Assembly: GCA_958496175.1 (NCBI GenBank)
Contig: OY292274.1
Span: 65,854,630-65,918,629 of the forward strand
Length of the DNA: 64,000 bases
Reading direction: 5' to 3'
Source of the DNA: Sisyra terminalis
Lineage: Eukaryota > Arthropoda > Insecta > Neuroptera > Sisyridae
How positions within the stretch are numbered: the stretch's first letter is position 1; each line of letters opens with the position of its first letter. Shown here piece after piece: positions 45,901-60,900 of the stretch. A model generated the notes under the pieces. It did no database searches and was not told the origin of the DNA. It worked only from the letters and a program-made list of their open reading frames with translations. The position numbers and the translations under genes were made by a program.

Positions 45901-48900
45901 TTAAGCAGAAAATTTTACACCGAATCGTCCTTAACGTAACTGCGTAAAAGGAATTTTCATTTAGCGGCTAGATCCTTGGAAAATCAAAACGAGAAGTTAA
46001 CGAGGTAAAAATGCATGCACCAATTTAGCCCTGAAATTTATCGTTTTCGAAGGATGGCTTTTCCTTATAAGGACATATTTATGAAACGGATTCATTAACA
46101 ATACCCTCACGTGAGTAGGAATGTGAAAAAATTTTTGTCCTGTGTGCAAAAGGACACTCACAATATCGATTCAAAGTTTCAAAAAGGACCTTTTTCAATT
46201 GCTTAAAAAGGATATAAGGAGTGGGTTTATTCGGTGAAATTAAGCAGAAAATTTTACACCGAATCGTCCTTAACGTAACTGCGTAAAAGGAATTTTCATT
46301 TAGCGGCTAGATCCTTGGAAAATCAAAACGGGAAGTTAACGAGGTAAAAATGCATGCACCAATTTAGCCCTGAAATTTATCGTTTTCGAAGGATGGCTTT
46401 TCCTTATAAGGACATATTTATGAAACGGATTCATTAACAATACCCTCACGTGAGTAGGAATGTGAAAAAATTTTTGTCCTGTGTGCAAAAGGACACTCAC
46501 AATATCGATTCAAAGTTTCAAAAAGGACCTTTTTCAATTGCTTAAAAAGGATATAAGGAGTGGGTTTATTCGGTGAAATTAAGCAGAAAATTTTACACCG
46601 AATCGTCCTTAACGTAACTGCGTAAAAGGAATTTTCATTTAGCGGCTAGATCCTTGGAAAATCAAAACGGGAAGTTAACGAGGTAAAAATGCATGCACCA
46701 ATTTAGCCCTGAAATTTATCGTTTTCGAAGGATGGCTTTTCCTTATAAGGACATATTTATGAAACGGATTCATTAACAATACCCTCACGTGAGTAGGAAT
46801 GTGAAAAAATTTTTGTCCTGTGTGCAAAAGGACACTCACAATATCGATTCAAAGTTTCAAAAAGGATCTTTTTCAATTGCTTAAAAAGGATATAAGGAGT
46901 GGGTTTATTCGGTGAAATTAAGCAGAAAATTTTACACCGAATCGTCCTTAACGTAACTGCGTAAAAGGAATTTTCATTTAGCAGCTAGATCCTTGGAAAA
47001 TCAAAACGGGAAGTTAACGAGGTAAAAATGCATGCACCAATTTAGCCCTGAAATTTATCGTTTTCGAAGGATGGCTTTTCCTTATAAGGACATATTTATG
47101 AAACGGATTCATTAACAATACCCTCACGTGAGTAGGAATGTGAAAAAAATTTTGTCCTGTGTGCAAAAGGACACTCACAATATCGATTCAAAGTTTCAAA
47201 AAGGACCTTTTTCAATTGCTTAAAAAGGATATAAGGAGTGGGTTTATTCGGTGAAATTAAGCAGAAAATTTTACACCGAATCGTCCTTAACGTAACTGCG
47301 TAAAAGGAATTTTCATTTAGCGGCTAGATCCTTGGAAAATCAAAACGGGAAGTTAACGAGGTAAAAATGCATGCACCAATTTAGCCCTGAAATTTATCGT
47401 TTTCGAAGGATGGCTTTTCCTTATAAGGACATATTTATGAAACGGATTCATTAACAATACCCTCACGTGAGTAGGAATGTGAAAAATTTTTTGTCCTGTG
47501 TGCAAAAGGACACTCACAATATCGATTCAAAGTTTCAAAAAGGACCTTTTTCAATTGCTTAAAAAGGATATAAGGAGTGGGTTTATTCGGTGAAATTAAG
47601 CAGAAAATTTTACACCGAATCGTCCTTAACGTAACTGCGTAAAAGGAATTTTCATTTAGCGGCTAGATCCTTGGAAAATCAAAACGGGAAGTTAACGAGG
47701 TAAAAATGCATGCACCAATTTAGCCCTGAAATTTATCGTTTTCGAAGGATGGCTTTTCCTTATAAGGACATATTTATGAAACGGATTCATTAACAATACC
47801 CTCACGTGAGTAGGAATGTGAAAAAATTTTTGTCCTGTGTGCAAAAGGACACTCACAATATCGATTCAAAGTTTCAAAAAGGACCTTTTTCAATTGCTTA
47901 AAAAGGATATAAGGAGTGGGTTTATTCGGTGAAATTAAGCAGAAAATTTTACACCGAATCGTCCTTAACGTAACTGCGTAAAAGGAATTTTCATTTAGCG
48001 GCTAGATCCTTGGAAAATCAAAACGGGAAGTTAACGAGGTAAAAATGCATGCACCAATTTAGCCCTGAAATTTATCGTTTTCGAAGGATGGCTTTTCCTT
48101 ATAAGGACATATTTATGAAACGGATTCATTAACAATACCCTCACGTGAGTAGGAATGTGAAAAATTTTTTGTCCTGTGTGCAAAAGGACACTCACAATAT
48201 CGATTCAAAGTTTCAAAAAGGACCTTTTTCAATTGCTTAAAAAGGATATAAGGAGTGGGTTTATTCGGTGAAATTAAGCAGAAAATTTTACACCGAATCG
48301 TCCATAACGTAACTGCGTAAAAGGAATTTTCATTTAGCAGCTAGATCCTTGGAAAATCAAAACGGGAAGTTAACGAGGTAAAAATGCATGCACCAATTTA
48401 GCCCTGAAATTTATCGTTTTCGAAGGATGGCTTTTCCTTATAAGGACATATTTATGAAACGGATTCATTAACAATACCCTCACGTGAGTAGGAATGTGAA
48501 AAAATTTTTGTCCTGTGTGCAAAAGGACACTCACAATATCGATTCAAAGTTTCAAAAAGGACCTTTTTCAATTGCTTAAAAAGGATATAAGGAGTGGGTT
48601 TATTCGGTGAAATTAAGCAGAAAATTTTACACCGAATCGTCCTTAACGTAACTGCGTAAAAGGAATTTTCATTTAGCGGCTAGATCCTTGGAAAATCAAA
48701 ACGGGAAGTTAACGAGGTAAAAATGCATGCACCAATTTAGCCCTGAAATTTATCGTTTTCGAAGGATGGCTTTTCCTTATAAGGACATATTTATGAAACG
48801 GATTCATTAACAATACCCTCACGTGAGTAGGAATGTGAAAAATTTTTTGTCCTGTGTGCAAAAGGACACTCACAATATCGATTCAAAGTTTCAAAAAGGA

Positions 48901-51900
48901 CCTTTTTCAATTGCTTAAAAAGGATATAAGGAGTGGGTTTATTCGGTGAAATTAAGCAGAAAATTTTACACCGAATCGTCCATAACGTAACTGCGTAAAA
49001 GGAATTTTCATTTAGCGGCTAGATCCTTGGAAAATCAAAACGGGAAGTTAACGAGGTAAAAATGCATGCACCAATTTAGCCCTGAAATTTATCGTTTTCG
49101 AAGGATGGCTTTTCCTTATAAGGACATATTTATGAAACGGATTCATTAACAATACCCTCACGTGAGTAGGAATGTGAAAAAATTTTTGTCCTGTGTGCAA
49201 AAGGACACTCACAATATCGATTCAAAGTTTCAAAAAGGACCTTTTTCAATTGCTTAAAAAGGATATAAGGAGTGGGTTTATTCGGTGAAATTAAGCAGAA
49301 AATTTTACACCGAATCGTCCTTAACGTAACTGCGTAAAAGGAATTTTCATTTAGCGGCTAGATCCTTGGAAAATCAAAACGGGAAGTTAACGAGGTAAAA
49401 ATGCATGCACCAATTTAGCCCTGAAATTTATCGTTTTCGAAGGATGGCTTTTCCTTATAAGGACATATTTATGAAACGGATTCATTAACAATACCCTCAC
49501 GTGAGTAGGAATGTGAAAAAATTTTTGTCCTGTGTGCAAAAGGACACTCACAATATCGATTCAAAGTTTCAAAAAGGACCTTTTTCAATTGCTTAAAAAG
49601 GATATAAGGAGTGGGTTTATTCGGTGAAATTAAGCAGAAAATTTTACACCGAATCGTCCTTAACGTAACTGCGTAAAAGGAATTTTCATTTAGCGGCTAG
49701 ATCCTTGGAAAATCAAAACGGGAAGTTAACGAGGTAAAAATGCATGCACCAATTTAGCCCTGAAATTTATCGTTTTCGAAGGATGGCTTTTCCTTATAAG
49801 GACATATTTATGAAACGGATTCATTAACAATACCCTCACGTGAGTAGGAATGTGAAAAAATTTTTGTCCTGTGTGCAAAAGGACACTCACAATATCGATT
49901 CAAAGTTTCAAAAAGGACCTTTTTCAATTGCTTAAAAAGGATATAAGGAGTGGGTTTATTCGGTGAAATTAAGCAGAAAATTTTACACCGAATCGTCCTT
50001 AACGTAACTGCGTAAAAGGAATTTTCATTTAGCGGCTAGATCCTTGGAAAATCAAAACGGGAAGTTAACGAGGTAAAAATGCATGCACCAATTTAGCCCT
50101 GAAATTTATCGTTTTCGAAGGATGGCTTTTCCTTATAAGGACATATTTATGAAACGGATTCATTAACAATACCCTCACGTGAGTAGGAATGTGAAAAAAT
50201 TTTTGTCCTGTGTGCAAAAGGACACTCACAATATCGATTCAAAGTTTCAAAAAGGACCTTTTTCAATTGCTTAAAAAGGATATAAGGAGTGGGTTTATTC
50301 GATGAAATTAAGCAGAAAATTTTACACCGAATCGTCCTTAACGTAACTGCGTAAAAGGAATTTTCATTTAGCGGCTAGATCCTTGGAAAATCAAAACGGG
50401 AAGTTAACGAGGTAAAAATGCATGCACCAATTTAGCCCTGAAATTTATCGTTTTCGAAGGATGGCTTTTCCTTATAAGGACATATTTATGAAACGGATTC
50501 ATTAACAATACCCTCACGTGAGTAGGAATGTGAAAAAAATTTTGTCCTGTGTGCAAAAGGACACTCACAATATCGATTCAAAGTTTCAAAAAGGACCTTT
50601 TTCAATTGCTTAAAAAGGATATAAGGAGTGGGTTTATTCGGTGAAATTAAGCAGAAAATTTTACACCGAATCGTCCTTAACGTAACTGCGTAAAAGGAAT
50701 TTTCATTTAGCGGCTAGATCCTTGGAAAATCAAAACGGGAAGTTAACGAGGTAAAAATGCATGCACCAATTTAGCCCTGAAATTTATCGTTTTCGAAGGA
50801 TGGCTTTTCCTTATAAGGACATATTTATGAAACGGATTCATTAACAATACCCTCACGTGAGTAGGAATGTGAAAAAATTTTTGTCCTGTGTGCAAAAGGA
50901 CACTCACAATATCGATTCAAAGTTTCAAAAAGGACCTTTTTCAATTGCTTAAAAAGGATATAAGGAGTGGGTTTATTCGGTGAAATTAAGCAGAAAATTT
51001 TACACCGAATCGTCCTTAACGTAACTGCGTAAAAGGAATTTTCATTTAGCGGCTAGATCCTTGGAAAATCAAAACGGGAAGTTAACGAGGTAAAAATGCA
51101 TGCACCAATTTAGCCCTGAAATTTATCGTTTTCGAAGGATGGCTTTTCCTTATAAGGACATATTTATGAAACGGATTCATTAACAATACCCTCACGTGAG
51201 TAGGAATGTGAAAAAATTTTTGTCCTGTGTGCAAAAGGACACTCACAATATCGATTCAAAGTTTCAAAAAGGACCTTTTTCAATTGCTTAAAAAGGATAT
51301 AAGGAGTGGGTTTATTCGGTGAAATTAAGCAGAAAATTTTACACCGAATCGTCCTTAACGTAACTGCGTAAAAGGAATTTTCATTTAGCGGCTAGATCCT
51401 TGGAAAATCAAAACGGGAAGTTAACGAGGTAAAAATGCATGCACCAATTTAGCCCTGAAATTTATCGTTTTCGAAGGATGGCTTTTCCTTATAAGGACAT
51501 ATTTATGAAACGGATTCATTAACAATACCCTCACGTGAGTAGGAATGTGAAAAAATTTTTGTCCTGTGTGCAAAAGGACACTCACAATATCGATTCAAAG
51601 TTTCAAAAAGGACCTTTTTCAATTGCTTAAAAAGGATATAAGGAGTGGGTTTATTCGATGAAATTAAGCAGAAAATTTTACACCGAATCGTCCTTAACGT
51701 AACTGCGTAAAAGGAATTTTCATTTAGCGGCTAGATCCTTGGAAAATCAAAACGGGAAGTTAACGAGGTAAAAATGCATGCACCAATTTAGCCCTGAAAT
51801 TTATCGTTTTCGAAGGATGGCTTTTCCTTATAAGGACATATTTATGAAACGGATTCATTAACAATACCCTCACGTGAGTAGGAATGTGAAAAAATTTTTG

Positions 51901-54900
51901 TCCTGTGTGCAAAAGGACACTCACAATATCGATTCAAAGTTTCAAAAAGGACCTTTTTCAATTGCTTAAAAAGGATATAAGGAGTGGGTTTATTCGGTGA
52001 AATTAAGCAGAAAATTTTACACCGAATCGTCCTTAACGTAACTGCGTAAAAGGAATTTTCATTTAGCGGCTAGATCCTTGGAAAATCAAAACGGGAAGTT
52101 AACGAGGTAAAAATGCATGCACCAATTTAGCCCTGAAATTTATCGTTTTCGAAGGATGGCTTTTCCTTATAAGGACATATTTATGAAACGGATTCATTAA
52201 CAATACCCTCACGTGAGTAGGAATGTGAAAAAAATTTTGTCTTGTGTGCAAAAGGACACTCACAATATCGATTCAAAGTTTCAAAAAGGACCTTTTTCAA
52301 TTGCTTAAAAAGGATATAAGGAGTGGGTTTATTCGGTGAAATTAAGCAGAAAATTTTACACCGAATCGTCCTTAACGTAACTGCGTAAAAGGAATTTTCA
52401 TTTAGCGGCTAGATCCTTGAAAAATCAAAACGGGAAGTTAACGAGGTAAAAATGCATGCACCAATTTAGCCCTGAAATTTATCGTTTTCGAAGGATGGCT
52501 TTTCCTTATAAGGACATATTTATGAAACGGATTCATTAACAATACCCTCACGTGAGTAGGAATGTGAAAAAATTTTTGTCCTGTGTGCAAAAGGACACTC
52601 ACAATATCGATTCAAAGTTTCAAAAAGGACCTTTTTCAATTGCTTAAAAAGGATATAAGGAGTGGGTTTATTCGGTGAAATTAAGCAGAAAATTTTACAC
52701 CGAATCGTCCTTAACGTAACTGCGTAAAAGGAATTTTCATTTAGCGGCTAGATCCTTGGAAAATCAAAACGGGAAGTTAACGAGGTAAAAATGCATGCAC
52801 CAATTTAGCCCTGAAATTTATCGTTTTCGAAGGATGGCTTTTCCTTATAAGGACATATTTATGAAACGGATTCATTAACAATACCCTCACGTGAGTAGGA
52901 ATGTGAAAAAAATTTTGTCCTGTGTGCAAAAGGACACTCACAATATCGATTCAAAGTTTCAAAAAGGACCTTTTTCAATTGCTTAAAAAGGATATAAGGA
53001 GTGGGTTTATTCGGTGAAATTAAGCAGAAAATTTTACACCGAATCGTCCTTAACGTAACTGCGTAAAAGGAATTTTCATTTAGCGGCTAGATCCTTGGAA
53101 AATCAAAACGGGAAGTTAACGAGGTAAAAATGCATGCACCAATTTAGCCCTGAAATTTATCGTTTTCGAAGGATGGCTTTTCCTTATAAGGACATATTTA
53201 TGAAACGGATTCATTAACAATACCCTCACGTGAGTAGGAATGTGAAAAAATTTTTGTCCTGTGTGCAAAAGGACACTCACAATATCGATTCAAAGTTTCA
53301 AAAAGGACCTTTTTCAATTGCTTAAAAAGGATATAAGGAGTGGGTTTATTCGGTGAAATTAAGCAGAAAATTTTACACCGAATCGTCCTTAACGTAACTG
53401 CGTAAAAGGAATTTTCATTTAGCGGCTAGATCCTTGGAAAATCAAAACGGGAAGTTAACGAGGTAAAAATGCAAGCACCAATTTAGCCCTGAAATTTATC
53501 GTTTTCGAAGGATGGCTTTTCCTTATAAGGACATATTTATGAAACGGATTCATTAACAATACCCTCACGTGAGTAGGAATGTGAAAAAATTTTTGTCCTG
53601 TGTGCAAAAGGACACTCACAATATCGATTCAAAGTTTCAAAAAGGACCTTTTTCAATTGCTTAAAAAGGATATAAGGAGTGGGTTTATTCGGTGAAATTA
53701 AGCAGAAAATTTTACACCGAATCGTCCTTAACGTAACTGCGTAAAAGGAATTTTCATTTAGCGGCTAGATCCTTGGAAAATCAAAACGGGAAGTTAACGA
53801 GGTAAAAATGCATGCACCAATTTAGCCCTGAAATTTATCGTTTTCGAAGGATGGCTTTTCCTTATAAGGACATATTTATGAAACGGATTCATTAACAATA
53901 CCCTCACGTGAGTAGGAATGTGAAAAAAATTTTGTCCTGTGTGCAAAAGGACACTCACAATATCGATTCAAAGTTTCAAAAAGGACCTTTTTCAATTGCT
54001 TAAAAAGGATATAAGGAGTGGGTTTATTCGGTGAAATTAAGCAGAAAATTTTACACCGAATCGTCCTTAACGTAACTGCGTAAAAGGAATTTTCATTTAG
54101 CGGCTAGATCCTTGGAAAATCAAAACGGGAAGTTAACGAGGTAAAAATGCATGCACCAATTTAGCCCTGAAATTTATCGTTTTCGAAGGATGGCTTTTCC
54201 TTATAAGGACATATTTATGAAACGGATTCATTAACAATACCCTCACGTGAGTAGGAATGTGAAAAAATTTTTGTCCTGTGTGCAAAAGGACACTCACAAT
54301 ATCGATTCAAATTTTCAAAAAGGACCTTTTTCAATTGCTTAAAAAGGATATAAGGAGTGGGTTTATTCGGTGAAATTAAGCAGAAAATTTTACACCGAAT
54401 CGTCCTTAACGTAACTGCGTAAAAGGAATTTTCATTTAGCGGCTAGATCCTTGGAAAATCAAAACGGGAAGTTAACGAGGTAAAAATGCATGCACCAATT
54501 TAGCCCTGAAATTTATCGTTTTCGAAGGATGGCTTTTCCTTATAAGGACATATTTATGAAACGGATTCATTAACAATACCCTCACGTGAGTAGGAATGTG
54601 AAAAAATTTTTGTCCTGTGTGCAAAAGGACACTCACAATATCGATTCAAAGTTTCAAAAAGGACCTTTTTCAATTGCTTAAAAAGGATATAAGGAGTGGG
54701 TTTATTCGGTGAAATTAAGCAGAAAATTTTACACCGAATCGTCCTTAACGTAACTGCGTAAAAGGAATTTTCATTTAGCGGCTAGATCCTTGGAAAATCA
54801 AAACGGGAAGTTAACGAGGTAAAAATGCATGCACCAATTTAGCCCTGAAATTTATCGTTTTCGAAGGATGGCTTTTCCTTATAAGGACATATTTATGAAA

Positions 54901-57900
54901 CGGATTCATTAACAATACCCTCACGTGAGTAGGAATGTGAAAAAAATTTTGTCCTGTGTGCAAAAGGACACTCACAATATCGATTCAAAGTTTCAAAAAG
55001 GACCTTTTTCAATTGCTTAAAAAGGATATAAGGAGTGGGTTTATTCGGTGAAATTAAGCAGAAAATTTTACACCGAATCGTCCTTAACGTAACTGCGTAA
55101 AAGGAATTTTCATTTAGCGGCTAGATCCTTGGAAAATCAAAACGGGAAGTTAACGAGGTAAAAATGCATGCACCAATTTAGCCCTGAAATTTATCGTTTT
55201 CGAAGGATGGCTTTTCCTTATAAGGACATATTTATGAAACGGATTCATTAACAATACCCTCACGTGAGTAGGAATGTGAAAAAATTTTTGTCCTGTGTGC
55301 AAAAGGACACTCACAATATCGATTCAAAGTTTCAAAAAGGACCTTTTTCAATTGCTTAAAAAGGATATAAGGAGTGGGTTTATTCGGTGAAATTAAGCAG
55401 AAAATTTTACACCGAATCGTCCTTAACGTAACTGCGTAAAAGGAATTTTCATTTAGCGGCTAGATCCTTGGAAAATCAAAACGGGAAGTTAACGAGGTAA
55501 AAATGCATGTACCAATTTAGCCCTGAAATTTATCGTTTTCGAAGGATGGCTTTTCCTTATAAGGACATATTTATGAAACGGATTCATTAACAATACCCTC
55601 ACGTGAGTAGGAATGTGAAAAAATTTTTGTCCTGTGTGCAAAAGGACACTCACAATATCGATTCAAAGTTTCAAAAAGGACCTTTTTCAATTGCTTAAAA
55701 AGGATATAAGGAGTGGGTTTATTCGGTGAAATTAAGCAGAAAATTTTACACCGAATCGTCCTTAACGTAACTGCGTAAAAGGAATTTTCATTTAGCGGCT
55801 AGATCCTTGGAAAATCAAAACGGGAAGTTAACGAGGTAAAAATGCATGCACCAATTTAGCCCTGAAATTTATCGTTTTCGAAGGATGGCTTTTCCTTATA
55901 AGGACATATTTATGAAACGGATTCATTAACAATACCCTCACGTGAGTAGGAATGTGAAAAAATTTTTGTCCTGTGTGCAAAAGGACACTCACAATATCGA
56001 TTCAAAGTTTCAAAAAGGACCTTTTTCAATTGCTTAAAAAGGATATAAGGAGTGGGTTTATTCGGTGAAATTAAGCAGAAAATTTTACACCGAATCGTCC
56101 TTAACGTAACTGCGTAAAAGGAATTTTCATTTAGCGGCTAGATCCTTGGAAAATCAAAACGGGAAGTTAACGAGGTAAAAATGCATGCACCAATTTAGCC
56201 CTGAAATTTATCGTTTTCGAAGGATGGCTTTTCCTTATAAGGACATATTTATGAAACGGATTCATTAACAATACCCTCACGTGAGTAGGAATGTGAAAAA
56301 AATTTTGTCCTGTGTGCAAAAGGACACTCACAATATCGATTCAAAGTTTCAAAAAGGACCTTTTTCAATTGCTTAAAAAGGATATAAGGAGTGGGTTTAT
56401 TCGGTGAAATTAAGCAGAAAATTTTACACCGAATCGTCCTTAACGTAACTGCGTAAAAGGAATTTTCATTTAGCGGCTAGATCCTTGGAAAATCAAAACG
56501 GGAAGTTAACGAGGTAAAAATGCATGCACCAATTTAGCCCTGAAATTTATCGTTTTCGAAGGATGGCTTTTCCATATAAGGACATATTTATGAAACGGAT
56601 TCATTAACAATACCCTCACGTGAGTAGGAATGTGAAAAAATTTTTGTCCTGTGTGCAAAAGGACACTCACAATATCGATTCAAAGTTTCAAAAAGGACCT
56701 TTTTCAATTGCTTAAAAAGGATATAAGGAGTGGGTTTATTCGGTGAAATTAAGCAGAAAATTTTACACCGAATCGTCCTTAACGTAACTGCGAAAAAGGA
56801 ATTTTCATTTAGCGGCTAGATCCTTGGAAAATCAAAACGGGAAGTTAACGAGGTAAAAATGCATGCACCAATTTAGCCCTGAAATTTATCGTTTTCGAAG
56901 GATGGCTTTTCCATATAAGGACATATTTATGAAACGGATTCATTAACAATACCCTCACGTGAGTAGGAATGTGAAAAAATTTTTGTCCTGTGTGCAAAAG
57001 GACACTCACAATATCGATTCAAAGTTTCAAAAAGGACCTTTTTCAATTGCTTAAAAAGGATATAAGGAGTGGGTTTATTCGGTGAAATTAAGCAGAAAAT
57101 TTTACACCGAATCGTCCTTAACGTAACTGCGTAAAAGGAATTTTCATTTAGCGGCTAGATCCTTGGAAAATCAAAACGGGAAGTTAACGAGGTAAAAATG
57201 CATGCACCAATTTAGCCCTGAAATTTATCGTTTTCGAAGGATGGCTTTTCCTTATAAGGACATATTTATGAAACGGATTCATTAACAATACCCTCACGTG
57301 AGTAGGAATGTGAAAAAAATTTTGTCCTGTGTGCAAAAGGACACTCACAATATCGATTCAAAGTTTCAAAAAGGACCTTTTTCAATTGCTTAAAAAGGAT
57401 ATAAGGAGTGGGTTTATTCGGTGAAATTAAGCAGAAAATTTTACACCGAATCGTCCTTAACGTAACTGCGTAAAAGGAATTTTCATTTAGCGGCTAGATC
57501 CTTGGAAAATCAAAACGGGAAGTTAACGAGGTAAAAATGCATGCACCAATTTAGCCCTGAAATTTATCGTTTTCGAAGGATGGCTTTTCCTTATAAGGAC
57601 ATATTTATGAAACGGATTCATTAACAATACCCTCACGTGAGTAGGAATGTGAAAAAAATTTTGTCCTGTGTGCAAAAGGACACTCACAATATCGATTCAA
57701 AGTTTCAAAAAGGACCTTTTTCAATTGCTTAAAAAGGATATAAGGAGTGGGTTTATTCGGTGAAATTAAGCAGAAAATTTTACACCGAATCGTCCTTAAC
57801 GTAACTGCGTAAAAGGAATTTTCATTTAGCGGCTAGATCCTTGGAAAATCAAAACGGGAAGTTAACGAGGTAAAAATGCATGCACCAATTTAGCCCTGAA

Positions 57901-60900
57901 ATTTATCGTTTTCGAAGGATGGCTTTTCCTTATAAGGACATATTTATGAAACGGATTCATTAACAATACCCTCACGTGAGTAGGAATGTGAAAAAAATTT
58001 TGTCCTGTGTGCAAAAGGACACTCACAATATCGATTCAAAGTTTCAAAAAGGACCTTTTTCAATTGCTTAAAAAGGATATAAGGAGTGGGTTTATTCGGT
58101 GAAATTAAGCAGAAAATTTTACACCGAATCGTCCTTAACGTAACTGCGTAAAAGGAATTTTCATTTAGCGGCTAGATCCTTGGAAAATCAAAACGGGAAG
58201 TTAACGAGGTAAAAATGCATGCACCAATTTAGCCCTGAAATTTATCGTTTTCGAAGGATGGCTTTTCCTTATAAGGACATATTTATGAAACGGATTCATT
58301 AACAATACCCTCACGTGAGTAGGAATGTGAAAAATTTTTTGTCCTGTGTGCAAAAGGACACTCACAATATCGATTCAAAGTTTCAAAAAGGACCTTTTTC
58401 AATTGCTTAAAAAGGATATAAGGAGTGGGTTTATTCGGTGAAATTAAGCAGAAAATTTTACACCGAATCGTCCTTAACGTAACTGCGAAAAAGGAATTTT
58501 CATTTAGCGGCTAGATCCTTGGAAAATCAAAACGGGAAGTTAACGAGGTAAAAATGCATGCACCAATTTAGCCCTGAAATTTATCGTTTTCGAAGGATGG
58601 CTTTTCCATATAAGGACATATTTATGAAACGGATTCATTAACAATACCCTCACGTGAGTAGGAATGTGAAAAAATTTTTGTCCTGTGTGCAAAAGGACAC
58701 TCACAATATCGATTCAAAGTTTCAAAAAGGACCTTTTTCAATTGCTTAAAAAGGATATAAGGAGTGGGTTTATTCGGTGAAATTAAGCAGAAAATTTTAC
58801 ACCGAATCGTCCTTAACGTAACTGCGTAAAAGGAATTTTCATTTAGCGGCTAGATCCTTGGAAAATCAAAACGGGAAGTTAACGAGGTAAAAATGCATGC
58901 ACCAATTTAGCCCTGAAATTTATCGTTTTCGAAGGATGGCTTTTCCTTATAAGGACATATTTATGAAACGGATTCATTAACAATACCCTCACGTGAGTAG
59001 GAATGTGAAAAAATTTTTGTCCTGTGTGCAAAAGGACACTCACAATATCGATTCAAAGTTTCAAAAAGGACCTTTTTCAATTGCTTAAAAAGGATATAAG
59101 GAGTGGGTTTATTCGGTGAAATTAAGCAGAAAATTTTACACCGAATCGTCCTTAACGTAACTGCGTAAAAGGAATTTTCATTTAGCGGCTAGATCCTTGG
59201 AAAATCAAAACGGGAAGTTAACGAGGTAAAAATGCATGCACCAATTTAGCCCTGAAATTTATCGTTTTCGAAGGATGGCTTTTCCTTATAAGGACATATT
59301 TATGAAACGGATTCATTAACAATACCCTCACGTGAGTAGGAATGTGAAAAAAATTTTGTCCTGTGTGCAAAAGGACACTCACAATATCGATTCAAAGTTT
59401 CAAAAAGGACCTTTTTCAATTGCTTAAAAAGGATATAAGGAGTGGGTTTATTCGGTGAAATTAAGCAGAAAATTTTACACCGAATCGTCCTTAACGTAAC
59501 TGCGTAAAAGGAATTTTCATTTAGCGGCTAGATCCTTGGAAAATCAAAACGGGAAGTTAACGAGGTAAAAATGCATGCACCAATTTAGCCCTGAAATTTA
59601 TCGTTTTCGAAGGATGGCTTTTCCTTATAAGGACATATTTATGAAACGGATTCATTAACAATACCCTCACGTGAGTAGGAATGTGAAAAATTTTTTGTCC
59701 TGTGTGCAAAAGGACACTCACAATATCGATTCAAAGTTTCAAAAAGGACCTTTTTCAATTGCTTAAAAAGGATATAAGGAGTGGGTTTATTCGGTGAAAT
59801 TAAGCAGAAAATTTTACACCGAATCGTCCTTAACGTAACTGCGTAAAAGGAATTTTCATTTAGCGGCTAGATCCTTGGAAAATCAAAACGGGAAGTTAAC
59901 GAGGTAAAAATGCATGCACCAATTTAGCCCTGAAATTTATCGTTTTCGAAGGATGGCTTTTCCTTATAAGGACATATTTATGAAACGGATTCATTAACAA
60001 TACCCTCACGTGAGTAGGAATGTGAAAAAAATTTTGTCCTGTGTGCAAAAGGACACTCACAATATCGATTCAAAGTTTCAAAAAGGACCTTTTTCAATTG
60101 CTTAAAAAGGATATAAGGAGTGGGTTTATTCGGTGAAATTAAGCAGAAAATTTTACACCGAATCGTCCTTAACGTAACTGCGTAAAAGGAATTTTCATTT
60201 AGCGGCTAGATCCTTGGAAAATCAAAACGGGAAGTTAACGAGGTAAAAATGCATGCACCAATTTAGCCCTGAAATTTATCGTTTTCGAAGGATGGCTTTT
60301 CCTTATAAGGACATATTTATGAAACGGATTCATTAACAATACCCTCACGTGAGTAGGAATGTGAAAAAAATTTTGTCCTGTGTGCAAAAGGACACTCACA
60401 ATATCGATTCAAAGTTTCAAAAAGGACCTTTTTCAATTGCTTAAAAAGGATATAAGGAGTGGGTTTATTCGGTGAAATTAAGCAGAAAATTTTACACCGA
60501 ATCGTCCTTAACGTAACTGCGTAAAAGGAATTTTCATTTAGCGGCTAGATCCTTGGAAAATCAAAACGGGAAGTTAACGAGGTAAAAATGCATGCACCAA
60601 TTTAGCCCTGAAATTTATCGTTTTCGAAGGATGGCTTTTCCTTATAAGGACATATTTATGAAACGGATTCATTAACAATACCCTCACGTGAGTAGGAATG
60701 TGAAAAATTTTTTGTCCTGTGTGCAAAAGGACACTCACAATATCGATTCAAAGTTTCAAAAAGGACCTTTTTCAATTGCTTAAAAAGGATATAAGGAGTG
60801 GGTTTATTCGGTGAAATTAAGCAGAAAATTTTACACCGAATCGTCCTTAACGTAACTGCGAAAAAGGAATTTTCATTTAGCGGCTAGATCCTTGGAAAAT

